64,000 bases of DNA from SHYR01 sp036013055 (GCA_036013055.1 DASCQM010000012.1:1-64000); one strand, 5' to 3'. Counted from the first letter of the stretch, positions 50,470 to 59,861 are shown. Program-made: numbers and translations. Notes: generated by a model not told the origin, from the letters alone.

Positions 50470-50550
50470 CGCGGCCAGCCCGCTCGACCATCGAGCGCGC
50501 ATTCGCCACCTTCGACGAACCAGACCTCGCCGATCGGGTATTCCCCGACG

Positions 50551-50973
50551 GTGGAATCCCTGCAGGGTTCTCCGGCCGGAGCACACGGGCCGCCCGCGCC
50601 GGCCGCCGGGAGTACTGCGTTCCGCGACGTGCTGGCGGAGATGGAGCGTTCATCGCTCAACTTCTCGCGCCACGCGCAGAAGCGGATCGAGCAGCGAAAT
50701 CTTCAGATGGACGGCGGGCGCGTCGAGCGGTTGGAGGCGGCGGTCGAGCGGGCGACGGAGAAGGGGTCACGCGACTCGCTGATCCTGCTGGACGAGCTCG
50801 CGCTCGTCGTCAGCGTCCGCAGCAAGACGGTCGTGACCGCGATTGAACAGCCCGGAAGCGGAGAAGGGGTCTTCACGAACATCGACAGCGTCGTGATCGC
50901 GGATTGGTCACGGGCTAGCAAGCAACAGGCAACGACGCGGGCCGGTCCTTTCGAGGGAGCCCAGCGGGCATAG
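50551..50973 (+). CDS. Flagellar operon protein (TIGR02530-like)
   Basis: GTG 50551 gives 140 residues. The centre has NFSRHAQKRIEQRNLQMDGG, followed by SLILLDELALVVSVRSKTVV and EGVFTNIDSVVIADWS, the pattern of the small flagellar operon protein found beside flgD/flgE in many bacteria. It lies 38 bp before flgE. Function in other bacteria is not well known; it is probably a hook-assembly helper. The first 20 and last 15 residues are variable. Confidence 0.82.
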   Translation: MESLQGSPAGAHGPPAPAAGSTAFRDVLAEMERSSLNFSRHAQKRIEQRNLQMDGGRVERLEAAVERATEKGSRDSLILLDELALVVSVRSKTVVTAIEQPGSGEGVFTNIDSVVIADWSRASKQQATTRAGPFEGAQRA

Positions 50974-51011
50974 ATCTCCGGGGTCTCCCGGCGAAAGGAC
51001 AGATACAGACC

Positions 51012-52279
51012 ATGATGAGAGCACTCTTCGCGGCCATTGGCGGCCTGCGAAACCACATGACGTACATGGACGTGGTGTCGACAAACATCGCGAACGTGAA
51101 CACCAACGGATACAAGACTGCGCGCGTGACCTTCCAGGACATGCTTTCGCAGACGATCACCGGTGCCAGCGCACCGACAGCGGAACGCGGTGGTACCAAC
51201 CCGGCACAGGTCGGCCTCGGCATGAACCTGCGCAGCATCGATGTGCAGCACTTCCAGGGCGCGCTCCAGGCGACCGGCAAGATCACCGACCTTGCGGTGC
51301 AGGGCAACGGCTTCTTCATGGTGAAGGATGGCAGCCGATCGCTCTTCACCCGTGACGGTGCCTTCGACATCGGCGTCAGCGGCGAACTGGTCAACCCAAC
51401 CACGGGCCACAAGGTCCAGGGCTGGCAGGCAGACATCAACGGCGTGGTCGACACATCGACGGTCGTCACTTCGCTGACGATCCCGTTCGGCCAGTCGATC
51501 GCGGCGCAGGAGAGTTCCGCAGTAACGGTCGTCGGTAACCTCGACTCGCGGCTCGCGACCGGCAAGACACGGCGACCACGCTGGACGTCTTCGACTCGCT
51601 GGGCTTCCCGCACCCGGTCACGGTGACGTTCACGAAGAACGCCGCCGCGAACACGTGGGACGTGACGGCGGCCGGCGATGGCGTGAAGGTCACAAGTGTC
51701 GTTCCGCTACCGGCGCAGCTGGTGTTCGACGCCGCCGGTTCGATCACGACCCCCGACCAGACGACGACACCACCCACCCCACTGCAGTTCACCGTGAACC
51801 TCGCGGCGGGCGTCACGCAGCCGGGCGTGGATGCGGTGGTGACGAAGACCACAGTTGGTGGCATCACACAGTTCGCCTCGGCTGGCTCAGTCGGGACGAC
51901 ATCGAACAACGGTGCGTCGGCTGGTTCGCTGTCATCGTTCTCGGTCGGCCCGGCCGGTGACATCACCGGCATCTTCACGAACGGCACCAACCGCACGCTG
52001 GGGCAGGTGGCGCTGGCGGCGTTCACGAACGCGGCGGGTCTCGCGCGTGCCGGCGGCAACAGCTTCGAGCCGACGTCGAACTCCGGTGTCGCAATCATCG
52101 GCATCCCGGGTACGGGAGGCCGAGGCACGATCGGCACGGGCATGCTGGAAGGGTCGAATACCGACCTGGCGCGAGAGTTCACGAACGTGATCCTCGCCCA
52201 GCGAGGATTCCAGGCATCGAGCCGGGTGATCTCGTCCTCGGACGAGATGCTCCAGGACCTGGTCAGTCTGATCCGATAG
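51012..52279 (+). pseudogene. flgE: Flagellar hook protein FlgE, frameshifted
   Basis: The N-terminus MMRALFAAIGGLRNHMTYMD and STNIANVNTNGYKTARVTFQ are the flagellar rod/hook signature, and GNGFFMVKDGSRSLFTRDGA follows. After ...NLDSRLATG (about base 51563) the frame must shift by -1 to continue with DTATTLDVFDSLGFPHPVT. The second frame ends with AREFTNVILAQRGFQASSRV and a stop at 52279. Joined, the protein would have about 422 residues, close to a short FlgE. One base seems lost between 51563 and 51566. No classic slippery heptamer is there, so it is a mutation or a sequence error. Confidence 0.88.
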
Positions 52280-52348
52280 CGCTCGCAGTCTGAAGAACCC
52301 CCGCGATGACGAGTGTCAGGGCGGGGGACTGAGCAAGTGCTCACTACT

Positions 52349-52385
52349 GGTGGGGTGCGTCCGATGGCGGCGCACCCCACCTTTT
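52349..52385 (+). terminator. Intrinsic terminator after flgE
   Basis: A perfect 11-bp stem (GGTGGGGTGCG at 52349-52359 with CGCACCCCACC at 52371-52381) and an 11-base loop are followed by TTTT (52382-52385). It lies 70 bp after the flgE stop and ends the small flagellar run. Confidence 0.88.
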
Positions 52386-52525
52386 GCGATACCTCGTGCG
52401 ATCGGTACGGGTGCGCACCCGACGCGATGCGCGACCCCGCGATCGCCTCATATCCCGGCGGCGCGCGTGACGGCGTGTGTGACAATGGGTCGTACACATC
52501 GACCCGTTCGTAGAGGGGATCGACG

Positions 52526-52942
52526 GTGGTAAGAGCCATCGAGGAGAGCTGTCGCGTCGGCGTCGGGCTGTTCAGGAATACCTGCGGCCGTGATGCAGTG
52601 TCGACATGCGTCTACTGCGGCCGGCCATTCTGCGATCGGCACGGCGAACTGGGCGACGATCACAGCCACGTATGCTCGCGCAAGATCTGTCGCCGAAAGC
52701 GGCGCGACGTGCTCCAGCACCTCCAGTGGAAGCAAGCCGTCTACGAGTCCAACAAGGTCTCGGTCTGTGGCCGCGATGGGTGCGGCGAGCGGATGCGCCA
52801 TACCTGCAGCAAGTGCCGGCTGTTGTTCTGCAGCGAACACGTGACGGCTGTTCGAGCCGTCCGCGGCGCCAGCTCACGGGATGGCATCGTGCCCGGGATG
52901 GTGTGCGAGCACTGCCGCGACCGCAGCAAGATCTGGGACTGA
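52526..52942 (+). CDS. Cys/His-rich zinc-finger protein, unknown function
   Basis: GTG 52526 (GAGGGG upstream) gives 138 residues with two similar clusters: CVYCGRPFCDRHGELGDDHS and, later, CSKCRLLFCSEHVTAVR, then CEHCRDRS near the end. The pattern CxxCxxxFCxxH repeats, as in B-box or AN1-like fingers. No enzymatic domain is seen. It is the last plus-strand gene before the convergent fumarylacetoacetase gene. Confidence 0.75.
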   Translation: MVRAIEESCRVGVGLFRNTCGRDAVSTCVYCGRPFCDRHGELGDDHSHVCSRKICRRKRRDVLQHLQWKQAVYESNKVSVCGRDGCGERMRHTCSKCRLLFCSEHVTAVRAVRGASSRDGIVPGMVCEHCRDRSKIWD

Positions 52943-52956
52943 GGACGGGCCTGCGT

Positions 52957-53709
52957 TCAGGCGTTCGCTACGCGGTTTCGCAGCCTCCCGATACCCTCGA
53001 TCTCGACTTCGAATGTGTCGCCGTCGTGTAGCTGGGCTGTCTGGCCGGGGGTGCCGGTGAAGACCATGTCGCCGCGCTCCAGCGTCATCGAGCGCGAGAT
53101 CGTGGCGATGCACTTGCGGATCGAGTGCACCAGTTCGCCAGTCGTCGCTTCCTGCACCACCTCGCCGTTCAACCGCCCGATCAGGTGGATGTTCTCCGGG
53201 TCCATCCCCGTCTCCATCCACGGGCCGACGCTGGTGAAGGTGTCTGACGACTTCGCCCGCCACCACTGGAGGTCGGCCTGCTGCCACTCGCGCGCCGAGA
53301 CATCGTTGCCGCAGGTGTATCCGGCGACGCAATCGTCGACGTCCGCCTCGCTGATGTTGCGCGCGCGGCGTCCGATGATCGCGACGACCTCGGCTTCCGC
53401 GTCGACACGTCCGGCGTCGGGCGGGAGCACGATCGTGCCGCCTGCGGCGATCAGTGATGAGGGCGCCTTCAGGAACGCCTCCGGCTGTCCGGGGGCGGTG
53501 CGCTCGCCCGCGTGGCTCTGGTAGTTGATGCCGATAGCCACGATCTTCGAAGGCTCCGATGGCACGAGCAGCTTCGCGGCGCCCTCGGCCGCGGCCGCGC
53601 CGGTGCGTTCCAGGCTGCCGAACGGGCCGCCACGCACGAGGTGCGCGGTGCTGCCTTCGACGATCGCCGCTGATGACTTGCCCTCGTATCGAACGCGCGC
53701 GATGTGCAT
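52957..53709 (-). CDS. Fumarylacetoacetate hydrolase family protein
   Basis: ATG 53709 gives 250 residues. Blocks are IVAIGINYQSHAGERTAPGQ, FLKAPSSLIAAGGTIVLPPD, the metal-ligand region DAEAEVVAIIGRRARNISEA, YTCGNDVSAREWQQADLQWW and MVFTGTPGQTAQLHDGD. This is the FAH/HpcE fold (acylpyruvase, hydratase or isomerase). The exact substrate is unknown. No partner genes of an aromatic pathway are seen. Confidence 0.93.
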   Translation of the reverse strand: MHIARVRYEGKSSAAIVEGSTAHLVRGGPFGSLERTGAAAAEGAAKLLVPSEPSKIVAIGINYQSHAGERTAPGQPEAFLKAPSSLIAAGGTIVLPPDAGRVDAEAEVVAIIGRRARNISEADVDDCVAGYTCGNDVSAREWQQADLQWWRAKSSDTFTSVGPWMETGMDPENIHLIGRLNGEVVQEATTGELVHSIRKCIATISRSMTLERGDMVFTGTPGQTAQLHDGDTFEVEIEGIGRLRNRVANA

Positions 53710-53854
53710 GTGGATTCCCTTCGTGATCGGAGCCATTGGTGACCGGGGCGTGAGCATACGGGGTACGCGGCGGCTCGTGCTACGATGCGAATCGCGCAAT
53801 TTGAATCTGTAGCCGCCTCTCTGGCGCGCCGGATCGTGCGACGGGGGCCACGCA

Positions 53855-55057
53855 CTGCTCGAGCTGTACGACTCGCTTCACCGCGCCAAACGGCCGTTCG
53901 AGCCGATCGAGGATCGCGTCGCACGCATCTACGTCTGCGGAATTACGCCGTACGACGTCGGACACCTCGGCCACGCGCGCGTCTTCGTCTTCTTCGACAC
54001 CGTCCGCCGCTATCTCGAGTTCAACTCGTACGAGGTGCAGCACATCCAGAACATCACGGATGTCGACGACGACATGATCCGCGTCTCGCAGGAGCTCGGC
54101 GTCAGCATCGCGGAGGTCACCGTTGCCAACCAGGAGATCTATCTGCAGGAGATGGACGCGCTGAACGTGCTGCGTCCGACCGCCTTCCCGAAGGCGAGCG
54201 AGAGCATCGACGAGATGATCGCGACCGTGGAGAGCCTCGTCGCTGGAGGCCATGCGTACGAGATGGACGGGCACGTCTTCTTCGACACCTCGACGATGCC
54301 GGACTTCGGCGCGCTCGCCGGGCTCGACCGCGAGGGGCTGCGCACCTTCGAGAGCGACTCGATGCCCGCCGAGCCGGAACACCTCAAGCGCGATTCGCTG
54401 GACTTCCTGCTCTGGCAGCCATCGACGTACGAGGGCACGACGTTCGACTCGCCGTGGGGGCCGGGGCGGCCCGGCTGGCACATCGAATGCTCCGCGATGG
54501 CGAACACCGCGCTCGGCAGCCGCATCGACATCCATGGCGGCGGGCTCGACCTCGCTTACCCGCACCACGACTCCGAGATCGTGCAGTCGGAGGCGGCCTC
54601 GGGCGATGCGCCATTCGTCGGCTACTGGATGCACATGGCGGCGGAGACGCTGGACGGCGTGAAGATGTCGAAATCACTCGGCAACCTCGTGAAGGTCGAC
54701 GCGCTGCTCGCTGCCGGGCACAGCCCCGACGCGCTGCGCCTCTACCTGCTGGGCACGCACTACCGCGAAGATCAGAACTTCACCGAGGACGAACTCAGTC
54801 GCTGGGAGCAGGTCTCCGACACGCTGCGGCGGGCGGCCGAGGGCGAGGGCGGTCCGTCCGACGAACTGCGCGTTCAGCCGCTGCGCAACGAGTTCATGGC
54901 CGCGATGGATGACGACCTCGACACCGTCCGCGCGATCAAGGCACTGACCGCGATCGCGGAGGGCATCGAAGCGAAGCGCCTCGCTGGCACGACCGCGATC
55001 CCGACGCTGCGCGAACTCGCGGGCGTGCTCGGCCTGCGCCTCGGCGTCGAGGGCTAA
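53855..55057 (+). CDS. Cysteinyl-tRNA synthetase-like protein lacking the C-terminal anticodon domain
   Basis: The catalytic Rossmann fold is complete: Cys in YVCGITPYD (zinc), HLGHAR (HIGH), GWHIECSAMA (zinc Cys), YPHHDSE (zinc His and Glu) and KMSKSLGN (KMSKS). The protein ends at ~400 residues after AGVLGLRLGVEG, without the anticodon-binding part of CysRS (~460 residues). This size is also that of MshC, the mycothiol ligase; sequence details (YWMHM, GTHYREDQNF) lean to CysRS. No ATG, GTG or TTG occurs before the catalytic core; CTG 53855 with GGGGG seven to eleven bases upstream is the best start. Confidence 0.83.
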   Translation: MLELYDSLHRAKRPFEPIEDRVARIYVCGITPYDVGHLGHARVFVFFDTVRRYLEFNSYEVQHIQNITDVDDDMIRVSQELGVSIAEVTVANQEIYLQEMDALNVLRPTAFPKASESIDEMIATVESLVAGGHAYEMDGHVFFDTSTMPDFGALAGLDREGLRTFESDSMPAEPEHLKRDSLDFLLWQPSTYEGTTFDSPWGPGRPGWHIECSAMANTALGSRIDIHGGGLDLAYPHHDSEIVQSEAASGDAPFVGYWMHMAAETLDGVKMSKSLGNLVKVDALLAAGHSPDALRLYLLGTHYREDQNFTEDELSRWEQVSDTLRRAAEGEGGPSDELRVQPLRNEFMAAMDDDLDTVRAIKALTAIAEGIEAKRLAGTTAIPTLRELAGVLGLRLGVEG

Positions 55058-56109
55058 GCCGTTGCGGTCTCCGCGCTGACGGCGTTGACGATGTCGATCG
55101 TCTTGCCGAGCGTCTCCAGTCGCTCCTCGATCGTCGCGCCGTACGGATCCACGCGCAGCGTGTTCACACCGGCATCGCGGTAGGCGCGGATGCGGTCCGC
55201 CACCTGCTCATCGCTGCCGACGATGCTCGTCAGCCGCACCATCTCGTCCGGCACGAGCGCGCGCGCCTCGTCGCGCCGGCCATCGAGGTAGAGCTTCTGG
55301 ATCTCGGCGGCCTCATCGGCGAAGCCCTGCCGTCGGTAGGCGGCGTTGTAGAAGTTGTTCTGGCGCGAGCCCATCGCTCCGAGGCTGAAGGCGAGGCCAC
55401 GCTTGCGCGCCGCCATCACGCTGTCGACGTCGTCGGTGAAGTGCACGCCGCCGCCGGCCTGTAGCTCGATGTCATCGAGGGTTCGGCCGACCCGTTCCGC
55501 GCCCGTGCGGATCGAGTCGAAGAAGACGTGTGCCTGTTCCGGGATGAACGAGGCGGCGAGCCAGCCGTCGGCGAGTTCGCCGGTCAGTTCAAGGTTCTTC
55601 GGCCCGAGCGCCGCGACGTAGATCGGCAGGTCTTCTGCTGACGGTGCGCCGGAGCGCAACGCCTTGCCCTCGCCGTTCGGTAGCGGCAGTTCGTGGAAGT
55701 CACCCTCGTAGGCGACGACCTGCCCGCGCAGCACCATGCGCACGATCTCGATCAGCTCGCGGGTGCGCCGGATCGGGCGGTCGAAGGGGACGCCGTGCCA
55801 GCCCTCGATCACCTGCGGGCCGCTGGTGCCGATGCCGAGCACGAAGCGCCCGTTCGACATCGAGTCGAGCGTGAGTGCGGTCATGCCGACGAGTGCCGGG
55901 GTGCGAGTGCCGATCTGGAAGATGCCGCTGCCGAGACGGATGGTGTCGGTCTTCGCGGCAAGGTAGGCGAGCGGTGTGGCCGCGTCGTGTGCCCACGCCT
56001 CTGCGGTCCATGCGGTGGTGACGCCCATGCGCTCCGCTTCTAGCGCGTACGTGGTCAGTGCGTCCCAGTCCGTGATCGCATCGCGATGGAACCCGATCGA
56101 AACTTGCAT
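55054..56109 (-). CDS. LLM-class (F420-type) flavin-dependent oxidoreductase
   Basis: The 351-residue protein has a luciferase-like TIM barrel: QVSIGFHRDAITDWDALTTY, IRLGSGIFQIGTRTPALVGM, DSMSNGRFVLGIGTSGPQVI and the later LPIYVAALGPKNLELTGELA. The family often uses coenzyme F420, and cofE lies at the right end of this window. The stop overlaps the cysS-like gene by 4 bp (convergent). Substrate unknown. Confidence 0.92.
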   Translation of the reverse strand: MQVSIGFHRDAITDWDALTTYALEAERMGVTTAWTAEAWAHDAATPLAYLAAKTDTIRLGSGIFQIGTRTPALVGMTALTLDSMSNGRFVLGIGTSGPQVIEGWHGVPFDRPIRRTRELIEIVRMVLRGQVVAYEGDFHELPLPNGEGKALRSGAPSAEDLPIYVAALGPKNLELTGELADGWLAASFIPEQAHVFFDSIRTGAERVGRTLDDIELQAGGGVHFTDDVDSVMAARKRGLAFSLGAMGSRQNNFYNAAYRRQGFADEAAEIQKLYLDGRRDEARALVPDEMVRLTSIVGSDEQVADRIRAYRDAGVNTLRVDPYGATIEERLETLGKTIDIVNAVSAETATA

Positions 56110-56303
56110 GGCATCCCTCGGCTCTCTGCCTCGGCCGACAGATTCTCGGCGGGCATCGTCAGTGCTGACAGGCGGACGATAGCAGAGCCGGGCGCTCTGG
56201 CGGACTCTCGTGAGGTCGCGCTATCGCCCGTGTGGGTCCTCGCCTAACGTGAGTCGATGCAATCGATGCCCCCTCGACGTCTCCGCAGCGAGGCCAATCC
56301 CCG

Positions 56304-57602
56304 GTGAACCTGCTGGCGAACCGGCTCCCGTTCCACTACGCGTGGGTGATGCTCGCTGCTGGCGTGCTGACGAACGCCGTCGCCGCCGGCGGCACGTTCT
56401 GGATGATGGCGATCTACATCCCGGCGATCTCGGACGACTTTGAGCTGCCGCGGTTTGGCGTCGTGTTGGCGTTCATGGTCGGGCAGAGCATCTCCGCGGT
56501 CGTCGGGCCGTTCGCCGGTCGCATGATCGACCGACATGGGCCGCGGATCGCGCTGTTGGTCAGCAGCGTCGCGCTCCCGGGCGCGTTGATTGCGACGTCG
56601 TTCTCGACGGAGCTGTGGCACCTCTTCCTCGGCTGGGGCGTCGCCAGTGTCGCGCGCGCATGGATGTTCCCGATCTCCTACAACTGGCTGATGACTCGCT
56701 GGTTCGTCGGCGGGCGGCAGCAGCAGGCACTGGGTGTCGTCACCGTTGGCTTCGCGCTGGGCGGGGCGGCGCTCCTCCCCGTGCTCGCGATCGTCGAGGA
56801 GCGATCGGGCTGGGGCGCGGCGATGTTCGTCAGCGCGATTCTGATCTTCATCGTGCACGGGCTCTCGGCACTCTTGCTCGTGCGCAACGAGCCTGTGGAG
56901 ATGGGCGTGCGGCCGGTCGGCGGGTCCGCCGAGACGGATGATGCCGTGAGCGATGGCGGTGGCTTCAGCGGCCCGGATGCGATGCGCACGCTTCCGTTCT
57001 GGCTGATCGCGACGGCGCTGATGTTCTTCTTCTCCGGCCAGGGCGCGGTCGCGACGCTGGCGATCGACTTCTTCGACAGCCGCGATGTCGCGAACGGAGC
57101 ATCGATCATCGCCGTCGGCGCGATGATCCGTACGATTGCCCGGCTGCCGCTCGGCCTGGCGATGTCGAGGATCAACCGCGTCTTCCTGCTCGGGATTCTC
57201 GTCGCGGGCACGCAGATGATCGCGCTCACCGTGCTGCTGGTCTCGACCACGACCACGGGCATCGCCGCGTACCTCGTGCTGTGGGGCATCGGCGGGGCGT
57301 TCGCGCCGATGCTTGAGCCGCTGCTGGTGACACGGACGTTCGGGCTGCGGCACTTTGGTGCCGTCAGCGGGTCGATCGCCATGGTCGCATTCGGCGGTCA
57401 GATGATCGGTCCGCTTGGCGGGGCGGCGCTCTACGACGCCACCGGCTCGTATACGGTGCCGTTTGCGCTCTACGGCGTTGGTTTCGTGGTGACGATGGTG
57501 CTGCTCGCGGTGGCGTCGCTGCGGGTCAACGGTGCCGCGCATCGCGAGGCGGCGAGGGCGGTCGGGATGACCGACGCGACGGCTGACGCCGCCGGTCGCT
57601 AG
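56304..57602 (+). CDS. MFS transporter
   Basis: GTG 56304 gives 432 residues with about twelve membrane segments. The loop-2/3 motif is FAGRMIDRHGPRIALLVSSV. It starts LPFHYAWVMLAAGVLTNAVA, like the MFS carrier at 32067, so the two belong to the same subfamily (monocarboxylate/oxalate-type). No Shine-Dalgarno sequence is evident. Cargo unknown. Confidence 0.88.
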   Translation: MNLLANRLPFHYAWVMLAAGVLTNAVAAGGTFWMMAIYIPAISDDFELPRFGVVLAFMVGQSISAVVGPFAGRMIDRHGPRIALLVSSVALPGALIATSFSTELWHLFLGWGVASVARAWMFPISYNWLMTRWFVGGRQQQALGVVTVGFALGGAALLPVLAIVEERSGWGAAMFVSAILIFIVHGLSALLLVRNEPVEMGVRPVGGSAETDDAVSDGGGFSGPDAMRTLPFWLIATALMFFFSGQGAVATLAIDFFDSRDVANGASIIAVGAMIRTIARLPLGLAMSRINRVFLLGILVAGTQMIALTVLLVSTTTTGIAAYLVLWGIGGAFAPMLEPLLVTRTFGLRHFGAVSGSIAMVAFGGQMIGPLGGAALYDATGSYTVPFALYGVGFVVTMVLLAVASLRVNGAAHREAARAVGMTDATADAAGR

Positions 57603-58147
57603 CGCGAGGGAGCGTCGGGCGCTGCTGCGTCACCGTCGGAAGTGTCGTCAGTGCCTGCGTCATCGGTTGCCGCGTCATCGACGCTGTCGGCCGCCGCTGG
57701 CTTCTCCGACTCGGCCTCGTCCTTGCGCGTCAGTTCCTGTTCGAAGGCATCGACGGCGGGTCGCAGCGGGGCCGGCGTGATACCGCGCGCGACGACCTTG
57801 CCCGCGCTTCCCGCGGCCCCTCGGATCTCGTCGCTGTGCTCGCGGACATAGTTGGCGCCGTCGTTGGCGGCCTTCTCGACGTGCGGGAGAGCGGCATCGG
57901 CAGCGGCCTTCGCCTCGCGGGCCAGCCGCTCAACCTCGGGTCTCGCGGCGTCGGCGGCTCGGCGCACCTGCTGACCGGCGTCGCGCGCGGCCTGCTCCGC
58001 CTGCGGGCGGTGCTCCTCGGCGACATCGCGCACGCGCTTCGCCGCGCGGGCGGCACGACGCGCGAATCTACCGAGCGCGCCGCTCCCGGGCCGCTCACCG
58101 GCCGGGTCTGGCTCGGACTCGTCGGACGGGGGCTCGTCTGGCGGCAT
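57599..58147 (-). CDS. Ala-rich helical protein (LEA/apolipoprotein-like)
   Basis: ATG 58147 gives 182 residues. The centre is a run of amphipathic heptad-like helix with RRAADAARPEVERLAREAKA and similar repeats, rich in Ala, Arg, Glu and Gln. It is followed by an Asp/Thr/Ala tail (VDDAATDDAGTDDTSDGDA). This resembles stress-related amphipathic proteins or membrane-surface helices. No conserved catalytic residues. It overlaps the convergent MFS gene by 4 bp. Confidence 0.65.
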   Translation of the reverse strand: MPPDEPPSDESEPDPAGERPGSGALGRFARRAARAAKRVRDVAEEHRPQAEQAARDAGQQVRRAADAARPEVERLAREAKAAADAALPHVEKAANDGANYVREHSDEIRGAAGSAGKVVARGITPAPLRPAVDAFEQELTRKDEAESEKPAAADSVDDAATDDAGTDDTSDGDAAAPDAPSR

Positions 58148-58176
58148 GGCCGCCTCCTGGGGCCGCTTACTGGCGG

Positions 58177-58497
58177 CTAGCTCTTGCCCTGCGCGGACTC
58201 GATGGAGCGCACGATCATGCCCTTGTCGGGAACCGGCAGCCACCCCGTCGGCGAGTTGTAGTAGCGGCAGTTGGGGCTGGTCTCCGGGGGCTCGCGGTCG
58301 CCGTGTTCGACATCAAGGCCTTCGACACGAATCGTTGGCGAACCGATCACGCCGGCGTTGTGGGCCTCTTCATCGGTGCGAACCTGGGTCTCCTCGATCT
58401 CGGCATCGACGCCGGTCTCGGCGATCGCCTCGTTCAGCACCGCGCGCGCCTGATCGTGGTGCGAGCAGTTCTCGGTCAGCATCAGAGTGATCTTCAC
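58177..58497 (-). CDS. Thioredoxin-fold-like protein with single N-terminal Cys
   Basis: The 106-residue protein begins MKITLMLTENCSHHDQARAV, a beta strand then Cys in the place of a thioredoxin CxxC; the second Cys is His here (CSHH). A cis-Pro-like IGSPTIRVEGLDVE follows, with a second Cys in NCRYY. This suggests a thioredoxin-fold redox or metal protein, but not a normal dithiol enzyme. I cannot name the family. It is upstream of the Ala-rich gene on the same strand. Confidence 0.65.
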   Translation of the reverse strand: MKITLMLTENCSHHDQARAVLNEAIAETGVDAEIEETQVRTDEEAHNAGVIGSPTIRVEGLDVEHGDREPPETSPNCRYYNSPTGWLPVPDKGMIVRSIESAQGKS

Positions 58498-58585
58498 GTG
58501 GGCCTCCGGCAGTGATCCTGTGCGGGCGTCATCATGCCAGCCGCAGCGGGGTTCTGCCTAGAGCCGGTGTGCCGGGAGACACGCG

Positions 58586-59089
58586 CTACGCGACGCTCGC
58601 GCGCCACGTTCGCCACGCATCGAGGATCGCCGGGTCGTGCGCGAACGCCATCTCCGGCAAGTCGTCCGGTGCGAAGAGCCCGACCTCCATCACCTCGTGG
58701 TCCCCGCTGCCGGGCTGACCGGCGGCCGTGCCGGCGAAGGCGACGAAGACCACGTGGTCGCCCGGCGAGCTGTAGACGCCGAGCAGACGATCGATGCGGA
58801 CCTCGAGCCCGGTTTCTTCGCGCACCTCGCGCATCGCGGCTTCCTCGACGACCTCGCCGGCATCGACGAAGCCCGATGGGAACGACCAGCGCCCGAGCAT
58901 CGGCTCGTTGTTGCGGCGGATCAGCACGATCTCACCGTCGAGTTCGACGACCACCCCGGCCGCGATCTTGGGGTCGAACCACTGCACAAAGCCGCAGGCG
59001 TCGCATCGCGGGTTGCCGTCGGTTCCGCCCGCTGGCCGCAGTCGTTCCCCGCAGCGCGGGCAGAACTCGAAGGTAAACGGCTCGGCCAT
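58586..59089 (-). CDS. NUDIX hydrolase with N-terminal zinc ribbon
   Basis: The 167-residue protein has CPRCGERLRPAGGTDGNPRCD, followed by ACG (two Cys pairs), and then a NUDIX box in WSFPSGFVDAGEVVEEAAMREVREETGLE (GX5EX7REVREEXG pattern). This NudC/NADH-pyrophosphatase-like arrangement suggests hydrolysis of a nucleoside diphosphate derivative. It precedes the PIG-L gene by 19 bp on the same strand, so the two may share a promoter. Confidence 0.92.
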   Translation of the reverse strand: MAEPFTFEFCPRCGERLRPAGGTDGNPRCDACGFVQWFDPKIAAGVVVELDGEIVLIRRNNEPMLGRWSFPSGFVDAGEVVEEAAMREVREETGLEVRIDRLLGVYSSPGDHVVFVAFAGTAAGQPGSGDHEVMEVGLFAPDDLPEMAFAHDPAILDAWRTWRASVA

Positions 59090-59108
59090 CGGCTGTTCGA
59101 CCCTCGCG

Positions 59109-59861
59109 CTAGCGGAAGAGCACGATGCGGCGGAAGCGCTCGAGGTAGCGTCCCTCGTCGTCCCGCCAGCGCTCGCGCATACGCTCGATGAACTCGTCGT
59201 CGCCCGGGAACTGGCTGGTGTGGGCGACTAGCGCCGCGATCTTGTCGTCGATGGCGGCGCTGATATCGGAGTCGAAGGTCGGGTCGTTCGAACCCCAGAG
59301 ATAGAGCTCGCGCACCTTGTGCGTCGGCAACCCGTCCTTGAGGTGTTCGGGGAAGTTGAGCCGGTCGCGCGCGGTCGGGTAGACAGCATCGACGGTCGTG
59401 AGGCCGGTGGCGCGGTGGTCGCTGTGGTTCACGAAGCCCTCGTTGATGATCACGGGCTCCGGGTCGTGCGTGTAGACGGCGTACGGCTGGAATTCGCGGA
59501 TCTCGCGCGTGACCGCCCCGAGGAACTCGCGGGAGGCAGTCAGTTCGCCGTCGGTGAAGCCGAGGAATCGCACGCTCTCGACGCCGAGGATCTGGGCGGC
59601 GGCCCGCTGCTCGTCTTCGCGCATCTCGATCAGCATCGCGGGCGTCAGCGCGGGGTCGTCGGAGCCCTTCGAGCCGTCGGTCGCGACGACGTATCGCACC
59701 TCCCAGCCGGCTCGCGCGAGCAGCGCCGCGGTGCCGGCGGCGCCGAAGTCCGCATCGTCCGGGTGTGCCGCGAAGACGATCGCGCGGGCCAGCTCGCCCT
59801 CGCTGAGGTCAGGTTCGCCGGGGTGCTCGTTACCGAAAAGGTCCTCGAGTCCACTCGCCAT
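59109..59861 (-). CDS. PIG-L/LmbE-family deacetylase
   Basis: The 250-residue protein has the zinc motif AHPDDADF (His-Pro-Asp-Asp) at about residue 32 and a second His pattern, VNHSDHRATGLTTVDAV. The family removes acetyl groups from N-acetylglucosamine derivatives (e.g. MshB, BshB). A thiol-ligase-like CysS lies 4 kb away, which hints at a low-molecular-weight thiol, but this is only suggestive. ATG 59861. Confidence 0.92.
   Translation of the reverse strand: MASGLEDLFGNEHPGEPDLSEGELARAIVFAAHPDDADFGAAGTAALLARAGWEVRYVVATDGSKGSDDPALTPAMLIEMREDEQRAAAQILGVESVRFLGFTDGELTASREFLGAVTREIREFQPYAVYTHDPEPVIINEGFVNHSDHRATGLTTVDAVYPTARDRLNFPEHLKDGLPTHKVRELYLWGSNDPTFDSDISAAIDDKIAALVAHTSQFPGDDEFIERMRERWRDDEGRYLERFRRIVLFR

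Noticed and set aside
51555..51630. Programmed -1 frameshift in flgE
   Set aside because: No X-XXY-YYZ slippery heptamer or strong downstream hairpin; hook genes are not known to use recoding.
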